Shown here: one piece after another, positions 24,945 to 33,856 of the stretch
Layout of the letters: every line of letters begins with the position of its first letter
Numbering within the stretch: position 1 is the stretch's first letter
NCBI GenBank assembly: GCA_036488085.1
Contig: DASXHZ010000012.1
Coordinates: 1 to 64,000, forward strand
From: DASXHZ01 sp036488085
Lineage (GTDB): Bacteria > Acidobacteriota > Thermoanaerobaculia > Gp7-AA8
DNA: 64,000 nt
Direction: 5' to 3'
Made by a program: the position numbers and the translations under genes
The notes under the pieces: model-generated
Databases searched by the model: none
What the model saw: only the letters and a program-made list of their open reading frames with translations
What the model was told of the DNA's origin: nothing

Positions 24945-26078
24945 CTAGACGAGTTCCGTAAACAGACGCTCGTAGGCGTCGGTCACCGCTTCCCATCCAT
25001 ACCGCTCCGCCGCGCGCCGCCGCGCCCGCTCCCGCCACCCCTCACCGTCCGCGCTGACCAGGCATTCGCGAAGTATGCCCGACAGCGTTTCACTCGGCCG
25101 GAGTTGGAAGTAACGGATCGCGTCCCCTCCGACTTCCCGGTTCTCCGGGGTGTCGTTCGCGAGGACGAGCCCGCCGGACGCCATCCCCTCGATCAGCGCC
25201 GGGTGCGTCCCCCCCACCTCGGTCGCCTGGATGTACAGCAGCGCCCGCCGTTGCAGGGTCCGGTAATCGGCTCCATACAGCGCAGCGGGAAAGAGGATGT
25301 TCGCCCCGGCGTGGCTCCGGAGCTCCGCTTCGAGCGCCTTGTCGTAGCGGGCGGCGCCCAGCATCACCAGCGGCGGCGCGTTCTTGAGCTTCTCGTACGC
25401 GAGCACGACCTCCAGCGGATTGTTCTCCGCCTCGAAGCGGCTGACGTAGAGGATGTAGCCGCGCTGCTGGATGCCGAGGCGCGTGAGAATGTCGCTATCG
25501 TCTTCGCTGGGAAATTCCGCACCGTACGGAATCACCACCGGCTCGACGCTGTAATTCGCCCGGTAGTACTCCGCGATCACCTCGGCATCCGCAATCACGG
25601 CCGACGCGAAAGTCGCCGCGAACGCTTCGCCGGCCGCATAGAAGGCCTGCCCGAGAAGGTTCCACTTCCGCCGCTTCCGCTCGATCCCGTCGACGTTGAT
25701 CGCGACCGGGACGCGTCCCGCCCGCAGCAGCGGGATCGTGAAAGCGTTCGCCGCGTTGCAGAGCAGGATCGCGTCGAAATCGCGCCGGAAAGCGTCGAGC
25801 GCGGAGACGAAGGTGTGCGTGACTGTCTCGAGGTACTTGCCCGGGAGATGGGGGAGAACGATGCGGTGGATGCCGTTCCAAACCGGTTGCCGGGTTACGA
25901 GGTTAGGAGGTTGCGACGTAGACCCCGTAACCCCGTAGCCCCGTAACCCACTTTCCCGGCAATACACCGTTACCTGGTGCCCGCGCCGCACCAAACGCAC
26001 GCCCAGCTCCGCCGCGAAGGTCTCGAATCCGCCGTACTCCGGCGGGACGCCGCGGGTGCCGAGGATTGCGACCTTCAT
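24945..26078 (-). CDS. GT4 glycosyltransferase with DUF1972-type N-terminus
   Basis: 377 residues, cytosolic face of the membrane. The N-terminal domain (AILGTRGVPPEYGGFETFAA) is the DUF1972 type found in rhamnosyltransferase-like GT4 enzymes. The C-terminal half is a GT-B donor domain (GYILYVSRFEAENNP; QATEVGGTHPALIEGMASG; E-x7-E region). Residues ~43-64 (GYGVTGSTSQPPNLVTRQP) are translation of a type B palindromic element, in frame, right after the VTVYCRE strand. It starts ATGA within the preceding GT2 stop. Confidence 0.85.
   Translation of the reverse strand: MKVAILGTRGVPPEYGGFETFAAELGVRLVRRGHQVTVYCRESGLRGYGVTGSTSQPPNLVTRQPVWNGIHRIVLPHLPGKYLETVTHTFVSALDAFRRDFDAILLCNAANAFTIPLLRAGRVPVAINVDGIERKRRKWNLLGQAFYAAGEAFAATFASAVIADAEVIAEYYRANYSVEPVVIPYGAEFPSEDDSDILTRLGIQQRGYILYVSRFEAENNPLEVVLAYEKLKNAPPLVMLGAARYDKALEAELRSHAGANILFPAALYGADYRTLQRRALLYIQATEVGGTHPALIEGMASGGLVLANDTPENREVGGDAIRYFQLRPSETLSGILRECLVSADGEGWRERARRRAAERYGWEAVTDAYERLFTELV
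25884..25950. repeat. Type B inverted-repeat element inside the DUF1972 glycosyltransferase gene
   Basis: CGGGTTACGAGGTTAGGAGG pairs with CCCGTAACCCCGTAGCCCCG. It has the same family character as 1105-1210 and 10430-10500 but here it is translated in frame. Confidence 0.75.
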
Positions 26079-27049
26079 CGGAACCACCGGGCGAGGGCGC
26101 GGTCGGAGACGCGGCGGCGGCGTTGGATCTCGCGGCGCTTGGCGAAGATCCGTTTGCGATTCCGCCAGAGCCATGAAAAAGCGGGGAGCGAGCTTCGTTC
26201 GATCGTCAGCACCGCGCCGATTGCGACGAGGTCGCGCGCCAGCTCGAACGGCGCGTTCCGGAGCGCGAAATATAGCCCCTCGTTCTTGATCCGCAGCAGG
26301 AAGCGGTTTTTGAACGAGTGCATGTTGATGAACGGCGGCAGCTCGCGGCGCCTCTCCGGCGTCACGGTGCGAACGTGCCAGCCGACCGCCTCCGGTACGT
26401 ACACCGCGCGCCATCCGAAGAGCTGTCCCCGCCACGCGACGTCGGCATCTTCGCGGTAGGCGAAAAAGTCTTCATCGAGGAACTGGCCGTCGGAGAGCGT
26501 GACGTCGCGGATGAACGACATCCGGTACATCGCCGCGGCGCCGGAGACGCCGAAGACCTCAGTGGCCTGTGGCTGGTGGCCAGTGGCCGGATCAGCTCCT
26601 TCACCGATATCGAAATGCCGTCCGCTGCGCGTCATCCGGATGCCGGCGGAGTCGATGCCCGTAGTCGGAGTGATGGTCGGCCCTTCCGCGCGCATCAGCT
26701 TGCCGGTCGCCGCACCAAAGTTGTCGCCCGCCCGTTCGATTGCTTCGACGAGCCTCCCGACGTACTCGGGCTCAAGGAACGCATCCGGGTTCACCAGCTG
26801 AACAAACTCTCCCGACGCTCGCGCCACGCCTTGATTGACGGCGCGCGCGAAGCCTTCGTTTGCCGCGTTCTGAATCACGATGGCATCCGGAAAGCGAGAC
26901 CGGACGATCGCGACGCTGTCGTCGGCCGACGCATTGTCGACCGCTATCACCTCGACGTCCGTGAACCCTTGCCGCGCGATTCCGTCGAGACAGCGCGGCA
27001 GGAAACGCGCGCTGTTCCATGTGACGAGAATCAGGGAGACTCGCGCCAT
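26075..27049 (-). CDS. GT2 family glycosyltransferase
   Basis: A 324-residue GT-A enzyme of the rhamnosyltransferase (WbbL-like) type. Seen: VSLILVTWNSARFLPRCL nucleotide-binding strand, AVDNASADDS, NEGFARAVNQG, metal/UDP-binding VNPDAFLEPEYV (an N-P-D in place of the usual DxD), and DEDFFAYREDADVAWR acceptor motif. Residues ~153-163 (PATGHQPQATE) fall in a half-copy of a type D repeat. The C-terminus (~270-324) is basic with a hydrophobic patch. Start overlaps the upstream gene's end by 19 bases. Confidence 0.85.
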   Translation of the reverse strand: MARVSLILVTWNSARFLPRCLDGIARQGFTDVEVIAVDNASADDSVAIVRSRFPDAIVIQNAANEGFARAVNQGVARASGEFVQLVNPDAFLEPEYVGRLVEAIERAGDNFGAATGKLMRAEGPTITPTTGIDSAGIRMTRSGRHFDIGEGADPATGHQPQATEVFGVSGAAAMYRMSFIRDVTLSDGQFLDEDFFAYREDADVAWRGQLFGWRAVYVPEAVGWHVRTVTPERRRELPPFINMHSFKNRFLLRIKNEGLYFALRNAPFELARDLVAIGAVLTIERSSLPAFSWLWRNRKRIFAKRREIQRRRRVSDRALARWFR

Positions 27050-27981
27050 CGGTGGAACGCTTTTCTGAGGACGCTCGTGTAGGCGCGCGCGGCGCGGAAC
27101 GGCCCGACGTCGCGATGCGCCGCGCCGATCAGCGCGGCGGCGACTCGCAGCGCCATCCCGGCGATGATCGTCCAACGCAGCGCCTCCGCCTCGCCGGCCG
27201 GCAGCCATTTCTGCGCGTATCGCCACATGTTGCGGTACCAGAGCTCCTGGAACCGCGCGAAGGAGAGGTGCTCCAGGCTCGCGCCGCCGAAATGGCGCGC
27301 GGCGGCCGGCGGCACGACCCACACTTCCTTCCCCGCCGCGGCGAGCCGCGCGCAGTAGTCGACGTCCTCGAACCACGCCGGCGAGAACTGCTCGTCCAGC
27401 GGCCCGATCTCGTCGAACACTTCCCGCCGGATCATCAGCGCCGCACCGGCCGGCTGTTCGACGCGCTGCGGATGCGAGAGGTCGAGATCACGGTACCGAT
27501 GCCGTGCCGTCGCGCGCGGAAAGAACCGGCCGACAGCGAAGATCTCCGCCGCGAGCGACCAGTACGTCGGCAGCCGGCGCAACTGGAACTCGCGCTGCGA
27601 GCCGCCGTCGTCGTCGGCCAAAAGAGGCGCCGCGGCCGCGGCGTTCGGATGCGCCTCCATGAAATCGTGCACGAGCTTGAGCGACCCCGGTCCGAGCTCG
27701 CAGTCGGGATTGAGAAGAAAAACGTACCGGCCGCGCGACCGCTCGAAGGCGCGGTTGATCGCCATCCCGAAGCCGTCGTTGTGCTCGGAACGGATGAGGA
27801 GGTCATCACGCCCGCGGATCAGGCGTAGCGTCTCGTCCCCCGAGGCGTTGTCGTAGACGATGATCTCGTGCTCGAGGTCGCCGCATGCCGCCGGAATGGA
27901 GGCGAGGCAGCTCTCGATGAATCGCGCGCTGTTCCACGTCACGATCAGGATCGAGAGCTCTTGCGGCTGGGGCTCCACCAT
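27031..27981 (-). CDS. GT2 family glycosyltransferase
   Basis: 316 residues, the same WbbL-like GT2 subgroup as the next gene. LSILIVTWNSARFIESCL, VYDNASGDET, NDGFGMAINRAFERS, LNPDCELGPGS, and FSPAWFEDVDYCARLAAAG are diagnostic. Chosen start ATG 27981 shares one base with the upstream TGA (TGATG); an upstream ATG at 28002 would add seven residues. It is the sixth gene of a run of overlapping polysaccharide genes, so products probably act in the same glycan. Confidence 0.85.
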   Translation of the reverse strand: MVEPQPQELSILIVTWNSARFIESCLASIPAACGDLEHEIIVYDNASGDETLRLIRGRDDLLIRSEHNDGFGMAINRAFERSRGRYVFLLNPDCELGPGSLKLVHDFMEAHPNAAAAAPLLADDDGGSQREFQLRRLPTYWSLAAEIFAVGRFFPRATARHRYRDLDLSHPQRVEQPAGAALMIRREVFDEIGPLDEQFSPAWFEDVDYCARLAAAGKEVWVVPPAAARHFGGASLEHLSFARFQELWYRNMWRYAQKWLPAGEAEALRWTIIAGMALRVAAALIGAAHRDVGPFRAARAYTSVLRKAFHRWRESP

Positions 27982-29042
27982 CAGTGTGCTTGCTTCTGCC
28001 ATCGGGTCACCGCATCGACGAGCGGCCGCGTGACGACTTCCCACGCGAACGCCGGCCGTATGCGCTCGAGATTCGTTACGCACCTGGCGTGAAATTCGTC
28101 ATCGGTGAGGAGGCGCCGGATCGCGTCCGCCACCGCAACGACGTCTTGCGGCGGGACGACCACCCCCAGTCCTTCACGCTCCACGAGCTCCGCAGCGAAT
28201 CCCCTCTCTGTCGCGACGACCGGCACTCCCGCCGCGATCGCGTCAAAGAGTCTGGTTCGGATCGCGAAGTTCGCCTCGGGCGTCGGCCGGTGGAGCATGA
28301 TAGCGACTTTCCCCCCGCGCAACCACGACAATCGCTCCCGATACGGGACCCATTCCGGGTTCGCGTCGACGAACGGCGCGCCGCTCGCGAGCAGCCGCGA
28401 AAAACGGTCCTCGCGGCGCCGCTCCACGACCTCCTGGTTGGGCCTGGCGCGCCCGAGGAAGAGGAGCCGGGAGCGAAGTCCCTCGCGATTGAGCCGGACG
28501 ATCGCGTCGATCGCCGTCTTCGGATCGAGCCACTCCCACACTCCCCCACCCCACACGACCACATTGTCGTGCACCGGCGCGCATCGCTTCACCTCGTACA
28601 TGTCGACCCCGAACGGCACCTCGATCCACGGGATATCGCTCCACTGAAGTTGCGAATAGAACGCCCGCTGCTGTTTCGCCGCCGCGATGAGGAGATCGGC
28701 GTGCTGCAGCGCGAACTGCAAACGCGCCCACTCGGCCGCCAGGTGGACGCGTTGCCGCACGGAGGGCGCCGCCCCGTATAGCTCGCGCAGCTCCAGCACC
28801 GTCGGGTCGAACATGTCGTAAACGAACTTCTGCGCGCGCCGTGTCCTGCGGAACCCCCGCGCCGGCTGACCGATGAGCACGTCGGCGCTGTGCAAGATGT
28901 CCCTGCTCCGATCACGTGAGACGATCGTCACGTTCACGCCCGGAATCTTCGCCAGCTCGCGCGCGAAGTACGTGACGCGGATGCCGGGACCGGCCATCCG
29001 CTCGCCGACGACGTCCGGCGTGGCTACGACGACTTCGAACAC
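27981..29042 (-). CDS. GT4-like glycosyltransferase
   Basis: 353 residues. The GT-B fold is seen by its C-terminal donor domain: NVVVWGGGVWEWLDPKTAID, SRLLFLGRARPNQEVVER, RTRLFDAIAAGVPVVATERG, and a LVEREGLGVVVPPQD tail. The N-terminal acceptor domain has GPGIRVTYFARELAKIPG. GTG 29042 is the only good start, since in-frame sequence further up is non-protein-like and lies within the neighbouring gene; it overlaps that gene by 19 bases. Sugar and linkage unknown. Confidence 0.78.
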   Translation of the reverse strand: MFEVVVATPDVVGERMAGPGIRVTYFARELAKIPGVNVTIVSRDRSRDILHSADVLIGQPARGFRRTRRAQKFVYDMFDPTVLELRELYGAAPSVRQRVHLAAEWARLQFALQHADLLIAAAKQQRAFYSQLQWSDIPWIEVPFGVDMYEVKRCAPVHDNVVVWGGGVWEWLDPKTAIDAIVRLNREGLRSRLLFLGRARPNQEVVERRREDRFSRLLASGAPFVDANPEWVPYRERLSWLRGGKVAIMLHRPTPEANFAIRTRLFDAIAAGVPVVATERGFAAELVEREGLGVVVPPQDVVAVADAIRRLLTDDEFHARCVTNLERIRPAFAWEVVTRPLVDAVTRWQKQAH

Positions 29043-29794
29043 AGTCCTGCGATGATCCCACGAAGGGAGCTGCGGCCTCGGAGCAAGAGGCGGAGGTCCT
29101 CGGCGAGGAGGGCGCCGAGGCGGCCGGCGCCGCGGTGCATCTTCGCGACGCGGTAGCGGTTGCGGGTGCGGAGGTATCGCGCGCGGACGCCGAGGCGGGA
29201 GGCGGATTGCGAGCCGCGATGGGTTGCCTTGGCGACCGGCACCACGAGCAGCGACCAGCCTTGCTCGCGCAGCCGCGCCGACAGCTCGACGTCTTCGTAA
29301 TAGGCGAAGAAGCTCTCGTCGAACTGCAGCAACTCGCGGCGGTAGAGCGTGGCGGTGGCGGAAACGCCCCACGCGGGCGGCAGCGGCGTGCCGATCGGGA
29401 GGCGGTTCCCAATCTGGCGGATGGTTCCGTCACTGACGTCGATGCCGGCTCCGTCGATCGTCCGGTCATCGCGGCGGAGGATCGACTGCACCGCGGCGAC
29501 GTCGTCTCGCATCGCGCCGTGAACCGTGGCGAGCCAGTCCTCGTCGAGGACCACGTCGTTGTTCACGAGGGCCACGTAAGGTGACGTCGCATGCCGTACG
29601 GCTGCATTCACACCGGCCGCGAAACCGAGGTTTGTCGCGCTGCGGTGCGTTGTCCGAGGCGAGGGAGCGACGGACCCGTTGTCGAAGACGATCACGTTCG
29701 CGGGCGGCATCGTCTGGCGATCGATCGATGCGAGGCACTCAGCGGTCATCTCGCCACCGTCGAAGTCGAGGACGATCACGTCGACGTCACTCAT
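29024..29794 (-). CDS. GT2 family glycosyltransferase
   Basis: 256 residues of GT-A fold: VDVIVLDFDGGEMTAECL, VFDNGSVAPSPR, NLGFAAGVNAAVRH, LVNNDVVLDEDW (NND replacing DxD), and FDESFFAYYEDVELSARL. It is compact, with no membrane helices. ATG 29794 overlaps the upstream membrane-protein stop by 8 bases. The starting strand lacks the usual second Thr-Trp-Asn motif of its neighbours, so it may belong to a slightly different branch. Confidence 0.82.
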   Translation of the reverse strand: MSDVDVIVLDFDGGEMTAECLASIDRQTMPPANVIVFDNGSVAPSPRTTHRSATNLGFAAGVNAAVRHATSPYVALVNNDVVLDEDWLATVHGAMRDDVAAVQSILRRDDRTIDGAGIDVSDGTIRQIGNRLPIGTPLPPAWGVSATATLYRRELLQFDESFFAYYEDVELSARLREQGWSLLVVPVAKATHRGSQSASRLGVRARYLRTRNRYRVAKMHRGAGRLGALLAEDLRLLLRGRSSLRGIIAGLCSKSS

Positions 29795-31661
29795 GCCGCA
29801 TCCGATCGAAGCTCGCACTTCCGTCGAGGCAGCGCAAGGTCACACGGCCCGTGCGCGTCAGGTAGACCGTCTCGCTGAGATGCTCCTGCCGCGTGGCCGG
29901 GAGCCTGTACTCGCGGCCATCCAGCTGGATGCGCGCGGGCGTGGCGGCGGCGTACTCGAGTCGCGAGGTGCCCGCTCGCGCGAGAAACGACATCGACTCA
30001 CCTGCCTTCAGCGTCCAGCCGCTGCGGTGAAAGAAGCGCTCGACCGTATACATCTCCGGATAGAGAGCGCCGCCGTTGTGGATCACATGTGCGTCCTCGA
30101 ACTCGATCTTGTCCGCCGGCTGCATTGCGTAGCGGAATCCGGCCAGCATCGCGATCGCGAGCAGCGGCGCGATCAAAACCTGCGGCACTCGAACGAATCG
30201 CAGCAGCACGAGCATCCCCACGAACGCGATGCTCGCCACGAGCGCGGCGTGATTGATCCGGATGAAGCTCGGGAAGAGTCGCGAGAAGTCGGAGTGGTAG
30301 AGCGACGAGAGCCACTCGCCGGCGTAGTTCTCCCCGCTCTCGATGTGGAAGAGGCGCCATGGGAACGCGAGGCCGTGAATCGTCAGGCCGATCGTCCACA
30401 GCACCGCGACGACGACGAACGCCACCGGCTGCGAACGTTTCCAGATCGCAGCGCAGCCGAGAAAGAGGACCGGCATGAAGACCGTGATGTAGCGGAGCGG
30501 CGGCGACCAGCCGCCGTGCCACTCGGCGCGCGGGACGAGCGAGACGATGTACGGCAGCGACGCGATGATCCCGATCCGAAACGACCGCGGCATCGAACGC
30601 CAGTGCAGCAGCGCGAAGACGCCGAGGAGATAGAAAGGCGCCTGGAAGAGGAGTCCTGACATTCCGTCGAGGAAGAGGCCGAAGAAGCCGACCTCGTACT
30701 GGATGATGTTCGGCGCGTGCAGCTCTTTCAGCGAATGCCCGTTCAGCGCGGAGCCGGTGATGATCGCGAGCAGCATCAGCGGGATCAGCGCGACGAGAAT
30801 CAGATGTGTCGACCTCTTTCTGGACGGCCACTGCAACACCAGAAACAGATCGATCAGCACGAAACGCACTTTCAGCAACCCGAGGAACAGCATCGCCGGG
30901 ATGGCGCGCTTGATCCGCCGCTGGCGCACGCCGCGCACCGCTTCGACGAACGCGAGCGCTCCCGGCACCTCGGGCCAGATGCGCGCGGCGTAGAACACGA
31001 TCGGCGGCGCGAAGGCGAAGAACGGGAAAAGCGCGCGGATCGTGGCATCGTCTATCCCCTCGTCCTCGAGCAGCCGCACCGTCTGGCGGACGAGGAGTAC
31101 GCCGAGGAGCGCGATCGTGGCCAGCGCGCCGGCGAGGCCGCCGAGCTTGTAGCCGGGGATCAGCACGATCGGGAGAAACGGCTCTAGCCGCGAGAACTGC
31201 TCGCCGTGCGGCCCGCGCGGATCGCCGATCTGCGGCGTGAGGTCGGTGCGGCCGGTGGACGAGTGTGCGAGGTCGCGGTACTGATTCGACAGGTCGCGGT
31301 CGTGGTCCTTCACGAGCGACTCCGTGATGAGGAGATAGAACGGCTCGTCGCCGTCCGGCACGTGCCGCATCTGCGCGGGGATGACGAACGCGTAGACGAT
31401 TGCGGCGATCGCCATCGCGCGCGCCGCCGACCAGCGAACATCCTTCGCGGTCGCGAGCGCAATCGAGAATGCGGCGAGCTTCAGGACCGCGAACGTCACG
31501 ATCGCGAAGTAGGCGTCATCGGGCTGCAGCAGCCGCCAGAGGATCCAACCGATCGGGTAGGTCGCGACTTCGAACGTGAGGTAGCGCGCGAGAGACGTCC
31601 CGCGGAAGACGACCAGCGGAAGCGCGAGGAAGGCGACCACAAGCAGCGCGATCGTGATCAT
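29787..31661 (-). CDS. Large polytopic membrane protein, probable GT-C-type glycosyltransferase
   Basis: 624 residues with about 12 predicted helices and a C-terminal soluble tail (~520-624). The first large loop holds PDGDEPFYLLITESLVKDHD. This D-E-x-x-Y pattern is typical of the catalytic loop of GT39-like, polyprenyl-phosphate-dependent transferases. The tail (EYRLPATRQEHLSETVYLTR) is probably periplasmic. It starts ATGA inside the upstream stop and overlaps the next GT2 by 8 bases. The biochemical role is inferred. Confidence 0.6.
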   Translation of the reverse strand: MITIALLVVAFLALPLVVFRGTSLARYLTFEVATYPIGWILWRLLQPDDAYFAIVTFAVLKLAAFSIALATAKDVRWSAARAMAIAAIVYAFVIPAQMRHVPDGDEPFYLLITESLVKDHDRDLSNQYRDLAHSSTGRTDLTPQIGDPRGPHGEQFSRLEPFLPIVLIPGYKLGGLAGALATIALLGVLLVRQTVRLLEDEGIDDATIRALFPFFAFAPPIVFYAARIWPEVPGALAFVEAVRGVRQRRIKRAIPAMLFLGLLKVRFVLIDLFLVLQWPSRKRSTHLILVALIPLMLLAIITGSALNGHSLKELHAPNIIQYEVGFFGLFLDGMSGLLFQAPFYLLGVFALLHWRSMPRSFRIGIIASLPYIVSLVPRAEWHGGWSPPLRYITVFMPVLFLGCAAIWKRSQPVAFVVVAVLWTIGLTIHGLAFPWRLFHIESGENYAGEWLSSLYHSDFSRLFPSFIRINHAALVASIAFVGMLVLLRFVRVPQVLIAPLLAIAMLAGFRYAMQPADKIEFEDAHVIHNGGALYPEMYTVERFFHRSGWTLKAGESMSFLARAGTSRLEYAAATPARIQLDGREYRLPATRQEHLSETVYLTRTGRVTLRCLDGSASFDRMRHE

Positions 31662-32749
31662 CGTTCGAACGCCTCGACCTGCAGCCGCGCATTCGGCGGG
31701 AGGTGCGGATCGGCGACGACGCGGATCCGCCTCGCATGCGCCGGCACTGCGACGCGCCCCGCGCCGTCGACCCACGCGTCGTAGCCGTAGCCGCGGATGA
31801 TGCCTGCGGGGACGCGGGGGAGCCGGTTGCTCGAGCGCCACCACTGCTCGCGGCGCATAAAGCCCCAGTCAGCGAGGTCGCGCATCGTGAGCGGCCGCCC
31901 GTCGAGCGTCCCGACGAAGGTGTCGCGTTTCAAGCGGAACCCGTTCGCGGCGGAGACCGCGATCGACGTCGCGTCACTCGGCACGTCGATCTCGATCGCT
32001 TCGCCGGCCTTCAACGCGAAGTTGAGTGGGGCGAGCCGCTGGGCAGGGGTGGCGCGGGTGGCGCGGAAAAAGTACGGAATCGCCCTCGCCGAAACGCCGC
32101 TCCAGGGGAAGAGGACGAGCATGACGAACGCTGGCACCACGCCCAACTCTGGGCGGGACGCACGCCCCTCACCCGGCCTTCGGCCACCCTCTCCCGTAGG
32201 GAGAGGGAGATGAGCATGGTGAAGCGTCTCGCCCCTCTCCCTCCGAGAGAGGGTGGCCGAAGGCCGGGTGAGGAGCGTGAAAATCGCGACAACCGTGGCA
32301 ACCGCGAATGGAATCAGCAGAGTCCGCGTAGGAACGCCCGGCGTGACGAACGCCGCGGCCAGCGCGATCGTCACGGCGAGAGGACTCTTTCGGATCACCG
32401 CCACGATCAGCAGGGCGCCGAGGGCGATCACGGTCTCGCGCCAGATCTCGACGTGGTCGCGCGCGATCCAGCGGAGCAACGCGATACCGACGAGCGTCAG
32501 ACCAGCGCAATTCGCGAACGTCCACTCCTCGATCGCGAAGGAGGCGCCGCAGAACGCGGCGGCAACCACGACCCCGTAACCGAGCAACCGGACATGCTCG
32601 TCCGGAAAACAGATCGCACATGCCACGAGCAGCGGAATCGAGAACAGGAGGATCGCAGCACGCCGTCTGCACAGCATCGCGATCGCGATCATCAGCGCGA
32701 TGACGAACGGCAGCGCATGATCGACGGGCGTAGCGAACGGAAACAACAC
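31658..32749 (-). CDS. Membrane protein with in-frame palindromic insertion
   Basis: 363 residues: about six N-terminal helices, one more after the insert, and a soluble C-terminus (~230-363, EAIEIDVPSDATSIAVSAAN) that should be extracytoplasmic. Residues ~157-195 (RPSATLSRRERGETLHHAHL, PTGEGGRRPGEG) are translation of a type G element with perfect 27-bp arms and break a helical region. It begins 6 nt after the dapF stop and ends in an ATGA overlap, so it belongs to the dapF-glycosyltransferase run. No function assigned. Confidence 0.6.
   Translation of the reverse strand: MLFPFATPVDHALPFVIALMIAIAMLCRRRAAILLFSIPLLVACAICFPDEHVRLLGYGVVVAAAFCGASFAIEEWTFANCAGLTLVGIALLRWIARDHVEIWRETVIALGALLIVAVIRKSPLAVTIALAAAFVTPGVPTRTLLIPFAVATVVAIFTLLTRPSATLSRRERGETLHHAHLPLPTGEGGRRPGEGRASRPELGVVPAFVMLVLFPWSGVSARAIPYFFRATRATPAQRLAPLNFALKAGEAIEIDVPSDATSIAVSAANGFRLKRDTFVGTLDGRPLTMRDLADWGFMRREQWWRSSNRLPRVPAGIIRGYGYDAWVDGAGRVAVPAHARRIRVVADPHLPPNARLQVEAFER
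32165..32273. repeat. Type G inverted-repeat element inside a membrane-protein gene
   Basis: The arms 32165-32191 and 32247-32273 are perfect 27-bp reverse complements (CCTCACCCGGCCTTCGGCC... and ...GGCCGAAGGCCGGGTGAGG). The interior has further GGGAGAGGG/CCCTCTCCC pairing. Translated it gives the LTRPSATLSRRERG/PTGEGGRRPGEG peptide, a sequence type seen widely in bacterial protein databases from palindromic insertions. Confidence 0.9.
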
Positions 32750-32755
32750 GCGTTG

Positions 32756-33664
32756 CTACGTCGCCGCCGCATGCGCCGTCGGGTTGCGGGCGAACTCGGC
32801 GTCGAAGCCGTCGATCGTCTCCGGCGTCAACATGGAGCGATAAACGATGCGCGCGTCTCCCTTCAGGTGCACGTTCTCCACGGCGCCGTTTTCGAGGTCG
32901 AACGAGACCTGCAGCGTGATTCCGCTCCGCGTCAGCACGGTCACAGGCGACTGCACGCGGCCGAACAGCGCGCTGGTCGAGACCGAGGCAACCACGCCCG
33001 AGCCGCAGGCGAGCGTCTCCGCTTCCACCCCCCGTTCATACGTCCGCACCTCGATCGAGTGCGGATCGCGGACGACCACGAAGTTTGCGTTGGCGCCGGC
33101 CGGCTGGAGGTCGAGGTGCATCCGGATGGCGCGGCCGAGCGGCTCGATGTTCTGCGACCAGAGACCCTCGCGCAGGAACGTGACGTAATGCGGCACACCG
33201 ACCGTGATGAAGCTGCCGTGAATCGAGTTTGGGCCGATCGTCAGCGGCATCTCCGGCCGGAAGGAGCTCGGTGCGCCGAGGGAGAGCGTCACCTCGCCGC
33301 GGTCGCCGATCTCGGCGCCGACGATGCCAGCGTCCGTCTCGATCGTCATCCGCCGCGGGGCGATGACGTTCACGAACGCGAACCGCGCCGCGCAGCGGGT
33401 CCCATTGGCGCAGAGCTCGCCGAGGGAGCCGTCGGCGTTGAAGTAACGCATTCGAAACGTCGCGCGCGGGCTCGTTTCGATCAGGATGAGACCGTCCGCG
33501 CCGACCGACAGCCGCCGCGTACAGACCTTCCGGGCGAAATCGCCCGCATCGCTGATGCGCGGCACCCGGTGGTCGATGATGACGAAGTCGTTGCCGGCTC
33601 CTGCCATTTTGGTAAACGGCAGCGGCTCGGATTTGCTGGTCTGCGCTGATGCGATCGGTCTCAT
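32756..33664 (-). CDS. dapF: Diaminopimelate epimerase
   Basis: 302 residues. Converts LL- to meso-diaminopimelate for lysine and peptidoglycan. Seen: FTKMAGAGNDFVIIDHR, FNADGSLGELCANGTRC with catalytic Cys85, and ETLACGSGVVAS with the second catalytic Cys. The first site reads LCANG where most homologues have MCGNG, a mild departure. ATG 33664 gives a ~15-residue N-terminal extension; ATG 33607 would remove conserved residues. It heads the minus-strand polysaccharide run and is preceded by a type A element. Confidence 0.9.
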   Translation of the reverse strand: MRPIASAQTSKSEPLPFTKMAGAGNDFVIIDHRVPRISDAGDFARKVCTRRLSVGADGLILIETSPRATFRMRYFNADGSLGELCANGTRCAARFAFVNVIAPRRMTIETDAGIVGAEIGDRGEVTLSLGAPSSFRPEMPLTIGPNSIHGSFITVGVPHYVTFLREGLWSQNIEPLGRAIRMHLDLQPAGANANFVVVRDPHSIEVRTYERGVEAETLACGSGVVASVSTSALFGRVQSPVTVLTRSGITLQVSFDLENGAVENVHLKGDARIVYRSMLTPETIDGFDAEFARNPTAHAAAT

Positions 33665-33790
33665 GGAGTCGTTAATGCGTTATCCGTTATCCGTTATGCG
33701 TTATCCGTTATCCGTTGTCGGAAACCCGAGAAGCAACCTCGGATTACGGATGACGGGTAACGGATAACGCTCGGAATCGTTCTGCGCGCC
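33665..33790. repeat. Type A inverted-repeat element between dapF and the VWFA gene
   Basis: Six or so units of CGTTATCC(GTTATCC) on the left (33673-33719) are answered by GGATTACGGATGACGGGTAACGGATAAC on the right (33741-33768; given here as separate GGATTACGGATGACGG and GTAACGGATAAC parts). It sits in the divergent dapF/VWFA gap, so it may influence both genes' leaders. No clear promoter could be placed in 33790-33856. Confidence 0.8.
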
Positions 33791-33856
33791 GGGCGGTTTC
33801 CCTGCGCGGTCCTGCATTTTCGCACGCGCGGGGCGTCAATTCACCGGAGGATCTCC

